Under the pieces are notes generated by a model. That model was not told the origin of the DNA and did no database searches. It worked only from the letters and a program-made list of their open reading frames with translations. This document shows, one piece after another, positions 19,691 through 27,833 of a stretch of 33,893 bases of DNA (within the stretch, counting starts at the first letter, position 1; the number at the start of each line of letters is the position of its first letter). The position numbers were made by a program, and so were the translations under genes. The DNA is from an uncultured Thiodictyon sp. GTDB lineage: Bacteria > Pseudomonadota > Gammaproteobacteria > Chromatiales > Chromatiaceae. The DNA lies in the NCBI RefSeq assembly GCF_903946935.1, contig NZ_CAJAXH010000230.1:1-33893 (forward strand). The letters run 5' to 3'.

Positions 19691-19948
19691 TTAGTCAATT
19701 GCTGCGGTGTTGTCACGGTTGCCGATGGCGGTCTCGACTTCGGCGGAGCGCCAGGCGGCATGGCTCGGCGTTTGGGCAATGTCTTCCGGTTCCAGATAGG
19801 GATACAAGGCCAGGATCTCGGGTCGGTCATGACCGCTCGCGATCATTCCGACAATCATATCAACGGTGACGCGCATACCCCGGATGCAGGGCTTGCCGCC
19901 CATGATCGCCGGGTCGAGGGTAATTCGGTCGAGTCGTTTCCACTCCAT
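19691..19948 (-). CDS. DUF433 protein (antitoxin-like), copy 1
   Basis: The 85-residue product carries the DUF433 core DRITLDPAIMGGKPCIRGMR, then VTVDMIVGMIASG and the acidic ILALYPYLEPEDIAQ. DUF433 proteins contain a small HTH and usually neutralise a DUF5615 PIN-like nuclease encoded next to them. No such nuclease gene is present here. The start at MEWKRLD is preferred to one eleven codons upstream because the second copy begins there too. In 77 aligned residues it differs from copy 2 (24984-25220) at seven positions, so a recent duplication is evident. It follows the ParDE pair and precedes the Phd-like gene on the same strand. Confidence 0.8.
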   Translation of the reverse strand: MEWKRLDRITLDPAIMGGKPCIRGMRVTVDMIVGMIASGHDRPEILALYPYLEPEDIAQTPSHAAWRSAEVETAIGNRDNTAAID

Positions 19949-20023
19949 CTTTGGCTCCAAGATCGATTGCTTAGTGGGCATTGTCCTGGTCCCGACGAAG
20001 TGCCAACCACCGTTGTCAGACCG

Positions 20024-20347
20024 CTACTGCGTGTCAACCCCCAACAGGGTCCACCAGGCCCGCGCCCCGTGCAGCACCCGCACGACCGAGATGCCGTCAG
20101 GGCGCGGCAGATAGAAGATCAAGTGTTTGTCGAAGCCTTTGATCCGCCACTTGCGCATCCCGCCCAAAGCGGCATTTCGTGGCTTCATCGGCGTGCCCAT
20201 CATTGGGCGACCCGCCAAATCGTCGAAACTGGCTTGGGCGTTTTTCAGGAATCGCTCCGCCGTGTCCAATCCGGCGTTCTCAGCCAGATGCACGAAATGT
20301 GCTATCAGGTCACGTCTGGCCGCCGCTCTCTGATAGACCTTCACCAT
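20024..20347 (-). CDS. parE: ParE/RelE-family toxin
   Basis: The 107-residue product has the RelE/ParE fold pattern: VYQRAAARRDLIAHFVHLAENAG, ERFLKNAQASFDDLAGRP, the LGGMRKWRIKGFDKHLIFYL strands with conserved Arg and Lys, and the C-terminal VVRVLHGARAWWTLL. ParE toxins poison gyrase, whereas RelE toxins cut mRNA; the RVLHGARD-like end is usual for ParE. Its ATG overlaps the antitoxin stop by one base (TGATG), so the two are coupled. The pair lies between prmC and the DUF433/Phd genes in an antitoxin-rich stretch. Confidence 0.85.
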   Translation of the reverse strand: MVKVYQRAAARRDLIAHFVHLAENAGLDTAERFLKNAQASFDDLAGRPMMGTPMKPRNAALGGMRKWRIKGFDKHLIFYLPRPDGISVVRVLHGARAWWTLLGVDTQ

Positions 20348-20604
20348 CAGCGCTGCTTGGGTGATGCCACGTGGGCCATTGCCTCCGTGCGCATGGCGGT
20401 CCAGTCCTCGGGGGTCAGAGGGCTCTCGGGGCTGTTCAATCCTTCGAGGAGCGCTGCCTCCAGTGTTTCTTCGGCCTTGCGCTTCTCATCGGCACAGATG
20501 AGTTCGCGCACATAGTCGCTGGCGCTGCTGTAGCGACCCTGGGCGACCTGCCCATCCACGAACTGCTTGAGCGGATCGGGTAGGGAAATGTTCACGGTTT
20601 GCAT
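20347..20604 (-). CDS. parD: ParD-type ribbon-helix-helix antitoxin
   Basis: The 85-residue product opens with the beta strand and helices of a ribbon-helix-helix DNA-binding domain: VNISLPDPLKQFVDGQVAQG, RYSSASDYVRELI. An acidic tail (EETLEAALLEGLNSPESPL) that should bind the toxin follows. This is the classic ParD arrangement, antitoxin first and toxin second. The start is placed at MQTVNISLPD; longer upstream frames add unsupported residues. It begins 80 bases after the prmC stop on the same strand and probably has its own autoregulated promoter in that gap. Confidence 0.87.
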   Translation of the reverse strand: MQTVNISLPDPLKQFVDGQVAQGRYSSASDYVRELICADEKRKAEETLEAALLEGLNSPESPLTPEDWTAMRTEAMAHVASPKQR

Positions 20605-20683
20605 GGCGATTGCCTCGATATACAGCGGGCGGCCCCGTCTCATGCAGAGGCTAACAGAAAACGAGGGACCTTTTTGGTCGTGG

Positions 20684-21583
20684 TCATGGTGATTTTTCCG
20701 ACTGATGAACCTCGGGTGCCCACGCCAGCGTGACCCGGTCCAGGCCCGCCAGGTCGTGCCGGGTTTCGGGATTGACCAGGCGATGCTCGCTGAACAGCCG
20801 ACGGACGGCGTCGCCTTGTTCAAAGCCGTGTTCGACCGCCAACAATCCTCCCGGGCGCAGGCAGCGGACGGCCTCGGCGGCGATCCGGCGAAGGGCGTCG
20901 AGCCCGTCGGGACCGGAGGCGAGGGCGGAACTGGGCTCGTAGGGCAGATCGCCCTGGCCCAAATGCGGGTCGGCGGCGGCGATATAGGGCGGGTTGGCGA
21001 GGATCAGGTCCAGTGAGTGCGGGGCGATGGGTGCGAGCCAGTCGGCACGCAGCAGCAGGACATTCTCGAGCCCGCACTCGCGGACGTTGGAGCAGGCGAC
21101 CGCCAGCGCGGCGGCCGAGCGGTCGGTGGCGATGACCCGCCAGTGGGGTCGCTCGTCGGCGACGGCGTCGGCGATGGCGCCGCTGCCGGTGCCCAGGTCC
21201 GCGACGACGCGCGGCCGCTGCGGGTCCGGCAGTTCCAGCGCGATCTCGACCAGCAGTTCGGTCTCCGGGCGGGGGATCAGGGTGTCCGGCGTCACCCGCA
21301 GATCCAGGGTCCAGAAGGACTGCCGACCGCGAATATAGGCGATGGGCTCGCCGGCCAGGCGGCGGGCGAGCAGGGCGTCGAAGCGGGCGGCGGCTGCGGG
21401 CTCCACCAGGGTCTCAGGCCAGGTCATGAAGCGGGTGCGCGTCCAGCCGGTCGCCGCGGTGAGCAGCAACTCGGCCTCCAGTCGGGGGGTGGCCTGGGGC
21501 AGGCGGGTGAGGGCGGCGGTGGCGGCGTTCAGGGTCTGGTCGGTGCGCCGACGGTGCCTGTTTTCGGGGGGATCAGTGTTCAT
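20684..21583 (-). CDS. prmC: Peptide chain release factor N5-glutamine methyltransferase
   Basis: PrmC methylates the Gln of the GGQ motif of release factors RF1 and RF2 and thereby improves termination. The 299-residue product shows the helical N-terminal domain, then the SAM-binding VVADLGTGSGAIADAVADERP and the active-site NPPY (in LILANPPYIAAADPHL) that binds the glutamine side chain. The ATG at 21583 is chosen over a start five codons upstream; both are possible. In most relatives prmC directly follows prfA in a hemA-prfA-prmC operon. Here 3.7 kb of accessory DNA intervenes, so prmC must have acquired or retained a separate promoter. An Asp in GAIADAV replaces a usually hydrophobic residue. 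Confidence 0.95.
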   Translation of the reverse strand: MNTDPPENRHRRRTDQTLNAATAALTRLPQATPRLEAELLLTAATGWTRTRFMTWPETLVEPAAAARFDALLARRLAGEPIAYIRGRQSFWTLDLRVTPDTLIPRPETELLVEIALELPDPQRPRVVADLGTGSGAIADAVADERPHWRVIATDRSAAALAVACSNVRECGLENVLLLRADWLAPIAPHSLDLILANPPYIAAADPHLGQGDLPYEPSSALASGPDGLDALRRIAAEAVRCLRPGGLLAVEHGFEQGDAVRRLFSEHRLVNPETRHDLAGLDRVTLAWAPEVHQSEKSP

Positions 21584-21999
21584 ACGATGAAGCGACAAGG
21601 CCGCCTCGGCACTCGGTCAGCCCCTTCCGGCTAACGGCCATGGCGCTCGCACCACCCCGCAAGATGAAAGTGGCGGGCGCCTTGGCCGTTCCCCCTCCCC
21701 GCCCTCCCCCCCGAGGGGGGGAGGGGGGATTGGACCGCGCTCCCGGCGCGACTTTCACGGTAAAGCCTCGACCTCCGGTTTGCGCGCGGCAGTACCGGAG
21801 GTCGAGGCTTAGCCGGTGGCGCGCCCGCGTGCAGGCGAGGCGGACCGGGCAAACCGACGGCGAGGGGCTATGCATTGCCCGGTGGCTGGTCGCTGGTGCT
21901 CCTGTCGGGCTTGAAGAGATACCGAGTGTAACGGAGCCAGTGGATGGCGGGGTGGTGCTGGACCTTCATTATCTCAGGACGCGCCGTTTCGGAGGTTGC
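21584..21999. other. Gene-free, highly structured GC-rich stretch
   Basis: No gene is convincing in these 416 bases. From about 21665 to 21760 nested inverted repeats occur: TGAAAGT...ACTTTCA outside, and a C-tract/G-tract hairpin (CCCTCCCCCCC with GGGGGGGAGGGG) near 21705-21728. The perfect 17-bp stem at 21763-21810 is listed separately. The rest holds no recognised site; the prmC promoter should lie near 21590-21640. Confidence 0.5.
21763..21810. repeat. Perfect 17-bp inverted repeat hairpin
   Basis: AAGCCTCGACCTCCGGT (21763-21779) and ACCGGAGGTCGAGGCTT (21794-21810) are perfect arms around a 14-base loop. The structure could end transcription or be a REP-like dispersed repeat; no second copy is present within the window. 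Confidence 0.85.
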
Positions 22000-23092
22000 T
22001 TAAGAAACAGGGGAAGTACGCAACACCACCCGAAAACCCAGATAGGCGCTGCGATGCTCGGGGAGAGACCAGCCGCGATACGCACAGCGTGCGTACCCTC
22101 GATGGCCGAGCCACGAGCCACCGCGTACGCCCCGCGCTTGATCATCCCTGGCCTCCAGGTCATCAAGGTTCGGGTCGTTCACCTGGCTGTAGTCGATCGT
22201 CCAGAGGCTGCGTGTCCATTCTGAGACATTGCCGATCATGTCGTGCAGACCGAACCCATTGGCCGGGAAGCAGCCGACCGGGGAGGTATCCTCAATCCCG
22301 GAGTCCTTGTAGTTGGCGGCATTTGGGTCGGGCGTATCGCCCCAGGGAAAAACACTCTCCCGCTGCCCGCCCCGCGCCGCCACCTCCCACTCCGGTTCGC
22401 TTGGCAGGCTGACCTGCCAGGCGCCGTCGTGGACCAGCCGGGCGGCCTCGCAGCCCGTCAGGGCCGATCCGCCCACCAGGGACTGGTGCAGCCACCGGCA
22501 GTAGGCCATAGCCTCCCGCCAGGCGATGTAGCGCACCGGTTGGCTGTCCGGATCGCGCAGCGCCCTGAGGTCGCGGGGTCCGGCCCCGGTCGCGGTGACG
22601 AAGACCCCGAACTGCGCGACCGTGACTGGGTAGCGGGCGATGTAGAAGGCCGGCGTCGGCGTACGGGCGTCGTTGATTTCGTGGTCGGACACGTCATGGC
22701 CGATGATCGTCGCGACCCGTGACTTGGCCGACTGCCGCGTGCCGATCCTGAACTGCGGATCGGCCGGGATCGCTACGAAGCCGAGTAGCTCATCCCTCGG
22801 CAGATAGAAGCATTCCGGGTCGAAGCGGGGATCACCCAGGCGGGCGACGAGCTTCCCGACCCGGACGCGCAGGGATGCTTTGAACCTCATCCGGCTGCTC
22901 GGATCGTCCAGCAATGCAATGATCCGCGTGGCGCACTCGGCCTTGAGCGCCTCCCCACTTTCGCGCCATTCGAGCGCGGCGATTCCCGCCAGTTCCGCCG
23001 CAGCGATCCGGGTGTCTGGCGTTTGCCCAGCCCGCGCCAGCGCCGGCAGAAATTTGCGCGCGGACTTGGCAGCATTGGCCCCGAGGTAGCCC
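22000..23092 (-). pseudogene. 3' part of a NACHT-FGE gene: FGE-sulfatase domain, separated by insertion
   Basis: This is the downstream half of one gene interrupted by the 113-bp element at 23098-23210. Read in frame from the element, it begins GYLGANAAKSARKFLP and has a short helical-repeat region (AAELAGIAALEWRE). It ends in an FGE-sulfatase (SUMF1-like) domain: FYIARYPVTVAQFGVF, SLPSEPEWEVAARGG, FPWGDTPDPNAANY, GLHDMIGNVSEWTRS, RGVRGGSWLGHRGYARC and YLGFRVVLR. An internal start near 22914 could still make a 304-residue piece. True formylglycine-generating enzymes need two active-site cysteines in the GGS...C...C stretch; here that stretch reads GGSWLGHRGYARC and lacks the usual pair. It is probably a binding or structural module rather than an enzyme. 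Confidence 0.85.
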
Positions 23093-23097
23093 GCTAG

Positions 23098-23210
23098 CAG
23101 CCTGTCGGACTTGATGGCGTAACCGATTGATTAAACAGGAAAACGACTTTTTGGCGCAAAAGAGGAAACTCTTTGCATTCAATCGGTTGCATCACTAAGT
23201 CCGACAGCCT
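23098..23210. mobile_element. 113-bp MITE-like insertion in the NACHT-FGE gene
   Basis: The ends are inverted repeats built on CTGTCGGACTT (from about 23101 and to about 23207), extended by a second matching block around AACCGATTGA. The 5-bp sequence GCTAG is present on both sides (23093-23097 and 23211-23215), as expected for a target-site duplication. The interior is AT-rich and encodes nothing. Removing the element and one GCTAG rejoins the flanking gene in frame. It looks like a non-autonomous derivative of an insertion sequence; the parent family was not identified. Confidence 0.85.
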
Positions 23211-24916
23211 GCTAGGAGCAGGATGGGCTCACGCCACCAGGGATCGTTCAGTCGGTCCTCGAGGTGCTTGACGATCTCGGGGTGGCCGCCCTCCCTGCCG
23301 GTCACCTCGAGCAGGTAGCGCGCGGCGAGGAACTCCTGGAAGGCCAGGTGGATGAAGCGGTAGACCCCGGCGCGCTCCTCCAGCACGCTGCCGCGCTGGC
23401 GGGCGCTCTGCAGGAAGTCGTCGATGCGCGGAATGAAGTCGGCCTCCCTGCGCAGCGCGGCTTTGATCGCCGCCTCTTCGATCTCGCGCCCCTGGTCGCG
23501 GCCCTGTGCGTGCATGTGGAAGGCGAGGTGTTGCGCCATGTCGCGGAAGGGCTTCCAGTCGGTCGAGAGCTCTCGGATGTCGCCCTCCTCGCGCCCGTAG
23601 TCCACCTGCAACAGGGCATTGATGGCCTTGTCGAACAGTTCAGCGCGCTCGTCGGGCAGGCGGCGGTTGTTAACGTGAACAATGAGCAGCAGGCGCACCA
23701 TCAGGGGGCTGTCGATCAGGGCCTCGAATTCCTTGCCCAGGCGCCTGCGGCGGTCCTGCTCCAGCCGCCCGATTCCGTCCAGCAGGTCGGTCACCCGCTC
23801 GCCGCGCAGGGCGGCATCTTGCGGGTAGATGCAGTCATAGGCCTGGCGGACCATCGGGGTTATGTGGGCATCGAGCCCGAGCGGCCGGACGAGGATCTCG
23901 CAGAAGCCCGCGCCCAAGGCGGTGCGCCCGCTGGGATAGGCGACGGTCCGACAGGTGACTAGCACGCGCATCGCCTCGCGCCCGCTCACCAGGTCCTCGA
24001 CACATTGGCGGACCTCGAACCGCTCGGACTCGTTGGCCACCTCGTCGAGCCCGTCGAGCAGCAGGAGAAGGTCCCGGCCATCCTGAAGGACTTGGACGAA
24101 AAAGTCGGCAGGGAGGTCGAAGTCGGCCTGCCGTTCAGTCAGGTGGTACGAGACGAAGTGTGCCAGGGTACGCTCGCGGGGGGGCGCGTTGCCCGGCAGC
24201 TTGCGCCGATAGCGCGCGAAGGACGCGAGCGGTACGAAAATGGGCAACGGCAACTCGTCCGGAGGGACATCGATCTGGACGAAACGAGGAGGGGCCGGCT
24301 TGAGTTTCCGGCTCGCCCGCATGGCTTTAGGCGGTGCAGTGACCTCTATCTTCTTCTTCAGTGCAAGGCGCGAATGCGCCGGTTCGGGCTCCCCGGTTAA
24401 CAGTGACGCGGCCAATGCCCAGGCCATGTGCACCAGTACGGTGGTCTTTCCGGACCCCGGCCCCCCGACGATTGCCAGGCGATTGCCCAATCCCAACACC
24501 TTGCTCAGGGGCAGATCCTCCCCGCTACCCGCCATCCACTTGGCTTGCAGCGGCACATAGGCCGTCTCAAGCGGCAGTATCACCACGGGCGCCCCGCCCG
24601 CCCGCTCAATCCCGCGCAGTTCGATGCACTCGGTGCGCGAACGCAACCAGCGCAGGTAGCCGGTCACCTGGCGGGCGATCTGCTCCTTGCTCAGGCGTCC
24701 GCTAGCGGCGGTGAAGTAGTTGGTGACGATCTGGGTGCCGGTGACGATGGTCTCGGCGTCACCCTCGACCTTGACGCTGCGCTCGCCCAATGCGTCGCTG
24801 CCGCCTTGGGCCATGGCGCCGGAGCCGCGGAGGTTCGCTGCTTGCCCGGCCTCCAGTTCGGCCACCCGGCGCCTCAGCGCCGCGATGTCATTCGGATCGA
24901 TGGAATCGGCTGCCAT
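23195..24916 (-). CDS. NACHT-domain NTPase (NLR-like), C-terminally truncated by insertion
   Basis: The remaining 573-residue product is the N-terminal and NTPase part of a larger protein. Residues 47-65 (SVKVEGDAETIVTGTQIV) form a small Gly/Asp-rich beta segment seen ahead of many bacterial NACHT modules. The Walker A motif is GGPGSGKTT at 151-159, and Walker B is LLLLLDGLDEV near 283-293, with a sensor-like VLVTCRTVAY following. The conserved FIHLAFQEFLAARYLL lies near 532-547. STAND NTPases of this class act as signalling switches, and several bacterial NACHT proteins protect against phages. The stop (at ...LLLAGCRT) comes from the element at 23098. The ATG at 24916 is preferred to a start at 25033, which lies inside the DUF433 gene. 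It begins 67 bases after that gene. Confidence 0.88.
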   Translation of the reverse strand: MAADSIDPNDIAALRRRVAELEAGQAANLRGSGAMAQGGSDALGERSVKVEGDAETIVTGTQIVTNYFTAASGRLSKEQIARQVTGYLRWLRSRTECIELRGIERAGGAPVVILPLETAYVPLQAKWMAGSGEDLPLSKVLGLGNRLAIVGGPGSGKTTVLVHMAWALAASLLTGEPEPAHSRLALKKKIEVTAPPKAMRASRKLKPAPPRFVQIDVPPDELPLPIFVPLASFARYRRKLPGNAPPRERTLAHFVSYHLTERQADFDLPADFFVQVLQDGRDLLLLLDGLDEVANESERFEVRQCVEDLVSGREAMRVLVTCRTVAYPSGRTALGAGFCEILVRPLGLDAHITPMVRQAYDCIYPQDAALRGERVTDLLDGIGRLEQDRRRRLGKEFEALIDSPLMVRLLLIVHVNNRRLPDERAELFDKAINALLQVDYGREEGDIRELSTDWKPFRDMAQHLAFHMHAQGRDQGREIEEAAIKAALRREADFIPRIDDFLQSARQRGSVLEERAGVYRFIHLAFQEFLAARYLLEVTGREGGHPEIVKHLEDRLNDPWWREPILLLAGCRT

Positions 24917-24983
24917 GGTTAAGACAAAGGCAAGGTCCGCACCCGCACCCAGGCGGCGGAACGGTTCATGTCCAGCAGCAGTT

Positions 24984-25220
24984 TCATACGTTGCCGATGG
25001 CGGTTTCAACCTCGGACGAGCGCCAGGCGGCATAGCTCAGCGCCTGGGCGATGTCTTCCGGTTCCAGATAGGGATACAGGGCCAGGATCTCTGGCTGGTC
25101 ATGGCCGCTCGCGATCATTCCAACGATCATCCCGACGGTTACGCGCATACCCCGGATGCAGGGCTTGCCACCCATGACCGCGGGGTCAAGGGTAATCCGG
25201 TCGAGTCGTTTCCATTCCAT
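24984..25220 (-). CDS. DUF433 protein (antitoxin-like), copy 2
   Basis: This 78-residue protein is a near-duplicate of the DUF433 protein at 19691-19948 (70 of 77 aligned residues identical), with the same PAVMGGKPCIRGMRVTV core. DNA similarity between the copies extends over the whole coding region and a few bases beyond its start. As with copy 1, the DUF5615 nuclease normally paired with it is missing; instead the NACHT gene follows 67 bases downstream on the same strand. It may be an orphan antitoxin, or it may have been recruited to regulate the NACHT gene. It shares the strand of prfA and lies about 100 bases downstream of it. Confidence 0.82.
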   Translation of the reverse strand: MEWKRLDRITLDPAVMGGKPCIRGMRVTVGMIVGMIASGHDQPEILALYPYLEPEDIAQALSYAAWRSSEVETAIGNV

Positions 25221-25256
25221 ATCAGGCTCCAAGGTCGATAGAGAAAACGAGAGGAA

Positions 25257-25311
25257 CTCGCGGCGCGCAGCGCCAGACACCGGCGTGACACCGCTGGAGC
25301 GGTGTCACGAG
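25257..25311. repeat. REP-like palindrome, family 2, copy A
   Basis: GTGACACCGCT and AGCGGTGTCAC form a perfect 11-bp stem (25285-25308) with a GG loop. It is preceded by CTCGCGGCGCGCAGCGCCAG. A close inverted copy is at 31714-31768. It lies directly after prfA and could end the hemA-prfA transcript. Confidence 0.88.
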
Positions 25312-25323
25312 AGTAGGAGAAAA

Positions 25324-26403
25324 TCAGTCGCCCATCATCATCGTCAGCTGTTCCGCCTGATACTCCGCCAGCAGCGGCTCGACGATCTGATCCAGCGCGC
25401 CCTCCATCACCTCATCGAGCTTGTAGAGCGTCAGATTGATGCGATGATCGGTGAGCCGGTTCTGCGGGAAGTTGTAGGTGCGGATGCGCTCGGAGCGGTC
25501 GCCGCTGCCGACCTGGAGCTTGCGCGACTGGGATTCGGCCGCCGCCTGGGTACCCTGGGCCGCCGCGAGCAGCCGCGCGTGCAGCAGTGACAGGGCGCGC
25601 GCCTTGTTCTTGTGCTGGGAGCGCTCTTCCTGACACTCCACCACCACGCCCGAGGGGATGTGGGTGATGCGCACCGCGGAGTCGGTCTTGTTGATGTGCT
25701 GACCGCCGGCCCCGGAGGCGCGGTAGGTGTCGATGCGCAGGTCGCCCGCGTTGATGTCGATGGCGTCGATGGACTCCACCTCCGGCAACACGGCGACGGT
25801 ACAGGCCGAGGTATGGACCCGGCCCTGGGACTCGGTCTCCGGGACGCGCTGCACGCGATGGGCGCCGGGCTCGAACTTGAGCCGGGAGTAGACGCCGCTG
25901 CCGCTGATGCGTACCACCACCTCCTTGTAGCCGCCAAGCTCGCCCTGGCTCTCGCTGTAGACCTCGGTGCGCCAGCCGCGCAGCTCCGCATAGCGCAGGT
26001 ACATGCGCAGCAGGTTGCCGGCGAACAGCCCCGCCTCGGCCCCGCCGGTCCCGGCGCGGACTTCGAGAAAGCAGTTGCACTGATCCTTGGGGTCCGGCGG
26101 CACCAGGAGTCGATGCAGTTCGGGCTCCAGCGCATCCCGCCGGGCGCTCGCGGCCGCGATTTCATCCCGGGCCAGGGGCGCCATCTCGGGGTCGGCCAGC
26201 AGCTCTTGCGCCGCCGCAACTTCCTCCTCGGTCTCCCGATAGCGACCGAAGCAGGTCACCAGGGGTTCCAGTTGGGCGTACTCGCGCCCCAGGTCGCGGA
26301 AGCGGTTGGTGTCGGACTGGGTCGCGGCGTCCGACATCAGCGCCGTGATCTCGCCGAAGCGCTCGTCCATGCGCTCCAGCCGGTCGCGGATCGATGGGTT
26401 CAT
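25324..26403 (-). CDS. prfA: Peptide chain release factor 1
   Basis: RF1 reads UAA and UAG stop codons and triggers release of the finished peptide. The 359-residue product has the GGQ motif ([17 protein letters not shown]) that enters the peptidyl-transferase centre and the tripeptide anticodon region [15 protein letters not shown], in which PET stands at the PxT position. Its ATG overlaps the hemA stop by four bases, so the two are coupled. The partner methyltransferase prmC, normally the next gene, lies 3.7 kb further on, beyond the DUF433-NACHT-FGE insertion. Nothing in the coding sequence suggests damage. Confidence 0.98.
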   Translation of the reverse strand: MNPSIRDRLERMDERFGEITALMSDAATQSDTNRFRDLGREYAQLEPLVTCFGRYRETEEEVAAAQELLADPEMAPLARDEIAAASARRDALEPELHRLLVPPDPKDQCNCFLEVRAGTGGAEAGLFAGNLLRMYLRYAELRGWRTEVYSESQGELGGYKEVVVRISGSGVYSRLKFEPGAHRVQRVPETESQGRVHTSACTVAVLPEVESIDAIDINAGDLRIDTYRASGAGGQHINKTDSAVRITHIPSGVVVECQEERSQHKNKARALSLLHARLLAAAQGTQAAAESQSRKLQVGSGDRSERIRTYNFPQNRLTDHRINLTLYKLDEVMEGALDQIVEPLLAEYQAEQLTMMMGD

Positions 26404-27677
26404 TGGGGCGGCGGGGCGGGTGCCGCCAGGCCGAGTTGGAACAGTTCGTTAGCGGCCTCCATGATCGCGGCATCGCCCTCCCGGGCGGCTTGGCGCAGCC
26501 GCGAGCTGGGGGCGTGCAACAGCTTGTTGGTGAGGGTGTGGGCGAGGAAGGCCAGCACATCGGGGGCGGACTTGCCGGCCTCCAACTGGCGCTTGGCCCG
26601 CTCCAGCACCTCATCGCGCAACTGCTCGGCGCTCTTGCGGTAGTCCTGGATGACGTTGGCGGCGTCCAGTGAGCGGATCCAGCCCATGAACTCCTCGGCG
26701 TGGAAGGCGACGATCTCCTCGGCCTCCATGGCCGCCGCCTGGCGGGAGCGCAGCCCCTCGTCGATCACCCCTTGCAGGTCGTCGACCGTGTAGAGATAGA
26801 CATCGCTCAAGGACGCCACCTCGGGCTCGATGTCGCGCGGTACGGCGATGTCCACCATGAACATCGGCCGGTGCCGGCGCTTTTTGAGCGCCCGCTCCAC
26901 CGTCCCCTTGCCCAACACCGGCAGGGGGCTGGCGGTGGAGGCGATGACGATGTCCGCCTCCGCCAGATGGTTGGCGATCTCGGTGAGGGCGATGGCGAAA
27001 CCGTCGAACTGGGCGGCCACCTCATGGGCGCGTTCCACCGTGCGGTTGGCCACGATGATGCGCCCAATGCCGTTCTGGTGCAGGTGGCGGGCGACCAGTT
27101 CGATGGTCTCACCGGCGCCGATCAGCATGGCCGTCTGTTGGGACAGGTCGCTGAAGATCTGGCGCGCCAGGCTCACCGCGGCGAAGGCCACGGAAACCGG
27201 GCTGCTGCCGATGGCGGTGTCGGTGCGGACCTGCTTGGCCACCGAAAAGCCATGTTGAAAGAGGCGTGAAAGGAGCTTTCCGGTGGACGTACAGTCGGTG
27301 GCGGTGGCGAAGGCGCTCTTCACCTGGCCCAGGATCTGGGGCTCGCCCAGGACCATGGAGTCCAGGCCGCAGCCCACCCGTAGCAGGTGGGTCACCGCGT
27401 CCCGGCCGGCGTGGGCGTAGACGAAGGGGTTGACCCGCTCGTACTCGATGCCGTGGAAGCCGCCGAGCCAGTGGCGCACCGTTTCCTCGCCCCCATCGTC
27501 GGTGGCGCAGTAGACCTCCGTGCGGTTGCAAGTGGAGAGCACCACCGCCTCGTGGACACCCGGGTGCCCCCGCAGGTCACGCAGCGCCCCGGCGATGATG
27601 TCTGGTCCGAAGGTGATGCGCTCGCGCACCTCGATTGGGGCCGTCTTGTGATTGAGACCGATAACCAGCAGTTTCAT
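26400..27677 (-). CDS. hemA: Glutamyl-tRNA reductase
   Basis: HemA reduces glutamyl-tRNA to glutamate-1-semialdehyde with NADPH, the first committed step to haem and, in phototrophs, bacteriochlorophyll. The 425-residue product starts [20 protein letters not shown], contains [12 protein letters not shown] with the catalytic Cys near residue 50, and has the Rossmann segment [17 protein letters not shown]. The C-terminal dimerisation helices are present. The start at 27677 matches the invariant N-terminus; longer frames upstream are spurious. It heads the hemA-prfA operon and diverges from the TPR gene, with 156 bases between them for both promoters. Confidence 0.98.
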   Translation of the reverse strand: MKLLVIGLNHKTAPIEVRERITFGPDIIAGALRDLRGHPGVHEAVVLSTCNRTEVYCATDDGGEETVRHWLGGFHGIEYERVNPFVYAHAGRDAVTHLLRVGCGLDSMVLGEPQILGQVKSAFATATDCTSTGKLLSRLFQHGFSVAKQVRTDTAIGSSPVSVAFAAVSLARQIFSDLSQQTAMLIGAGETIELVARHLHQNGIGRIIVANRTVERAHEVAAQFDGFAIALTEIANHLAEADIVIASTASPLPVLGKGTVERALKKRRHRPMFMVDIAVPRDIEPEVASLSDVYLYTVDDLQGVIDEGLRSRQAAAMEAEEIVAFHAEEFMGWIRSLDAANVIQDYRKSAEQLRDEVLERAKRQLEAGKSAPDVLAFLAHTLTNKLLHAPSSRLRQAAREGDAAIMEAANELFQLGLAAPAPPPQ

Positions 27678-27779
27678 GGTGTGACCGTCAAATTGGACTG
27701 CGCGATTGTCCGGCTTATGGCGCAAGATGCAAGTCGCGGTTGCGCACGGGTGGCCCGAAATACCCCAAGTCGATCTCCG

Positions 27780-27807
27780 CTGCAAGTCCCGACTGGCTGG
27801 GTATACT
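27780..27807 (+). promoter_or_regulatory. Putative sigma-70 promoter of the TPR-ispE operon
   Basis: TATACT at 27802-27807 is a near-consensus -10. CTGCAA at 27780-27785 is a weak -35 at 16-base spacing. Transcription would start near 27814, twenty bases before the TPR gene ATG. Confidence 0.4.
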
Positions 27808-27833
27808 GGCGGCCCGGCCCCCAGGAACCTCCC

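Noticed and set aside
25840-25900. PET instead of PAT in the RF1 anticodon tripeptide region
   Set aside because: The position is PxT in the family and PET is, as I recall, found in other gammaproteobacterial RF1 proteins, so it is not an anomaly.
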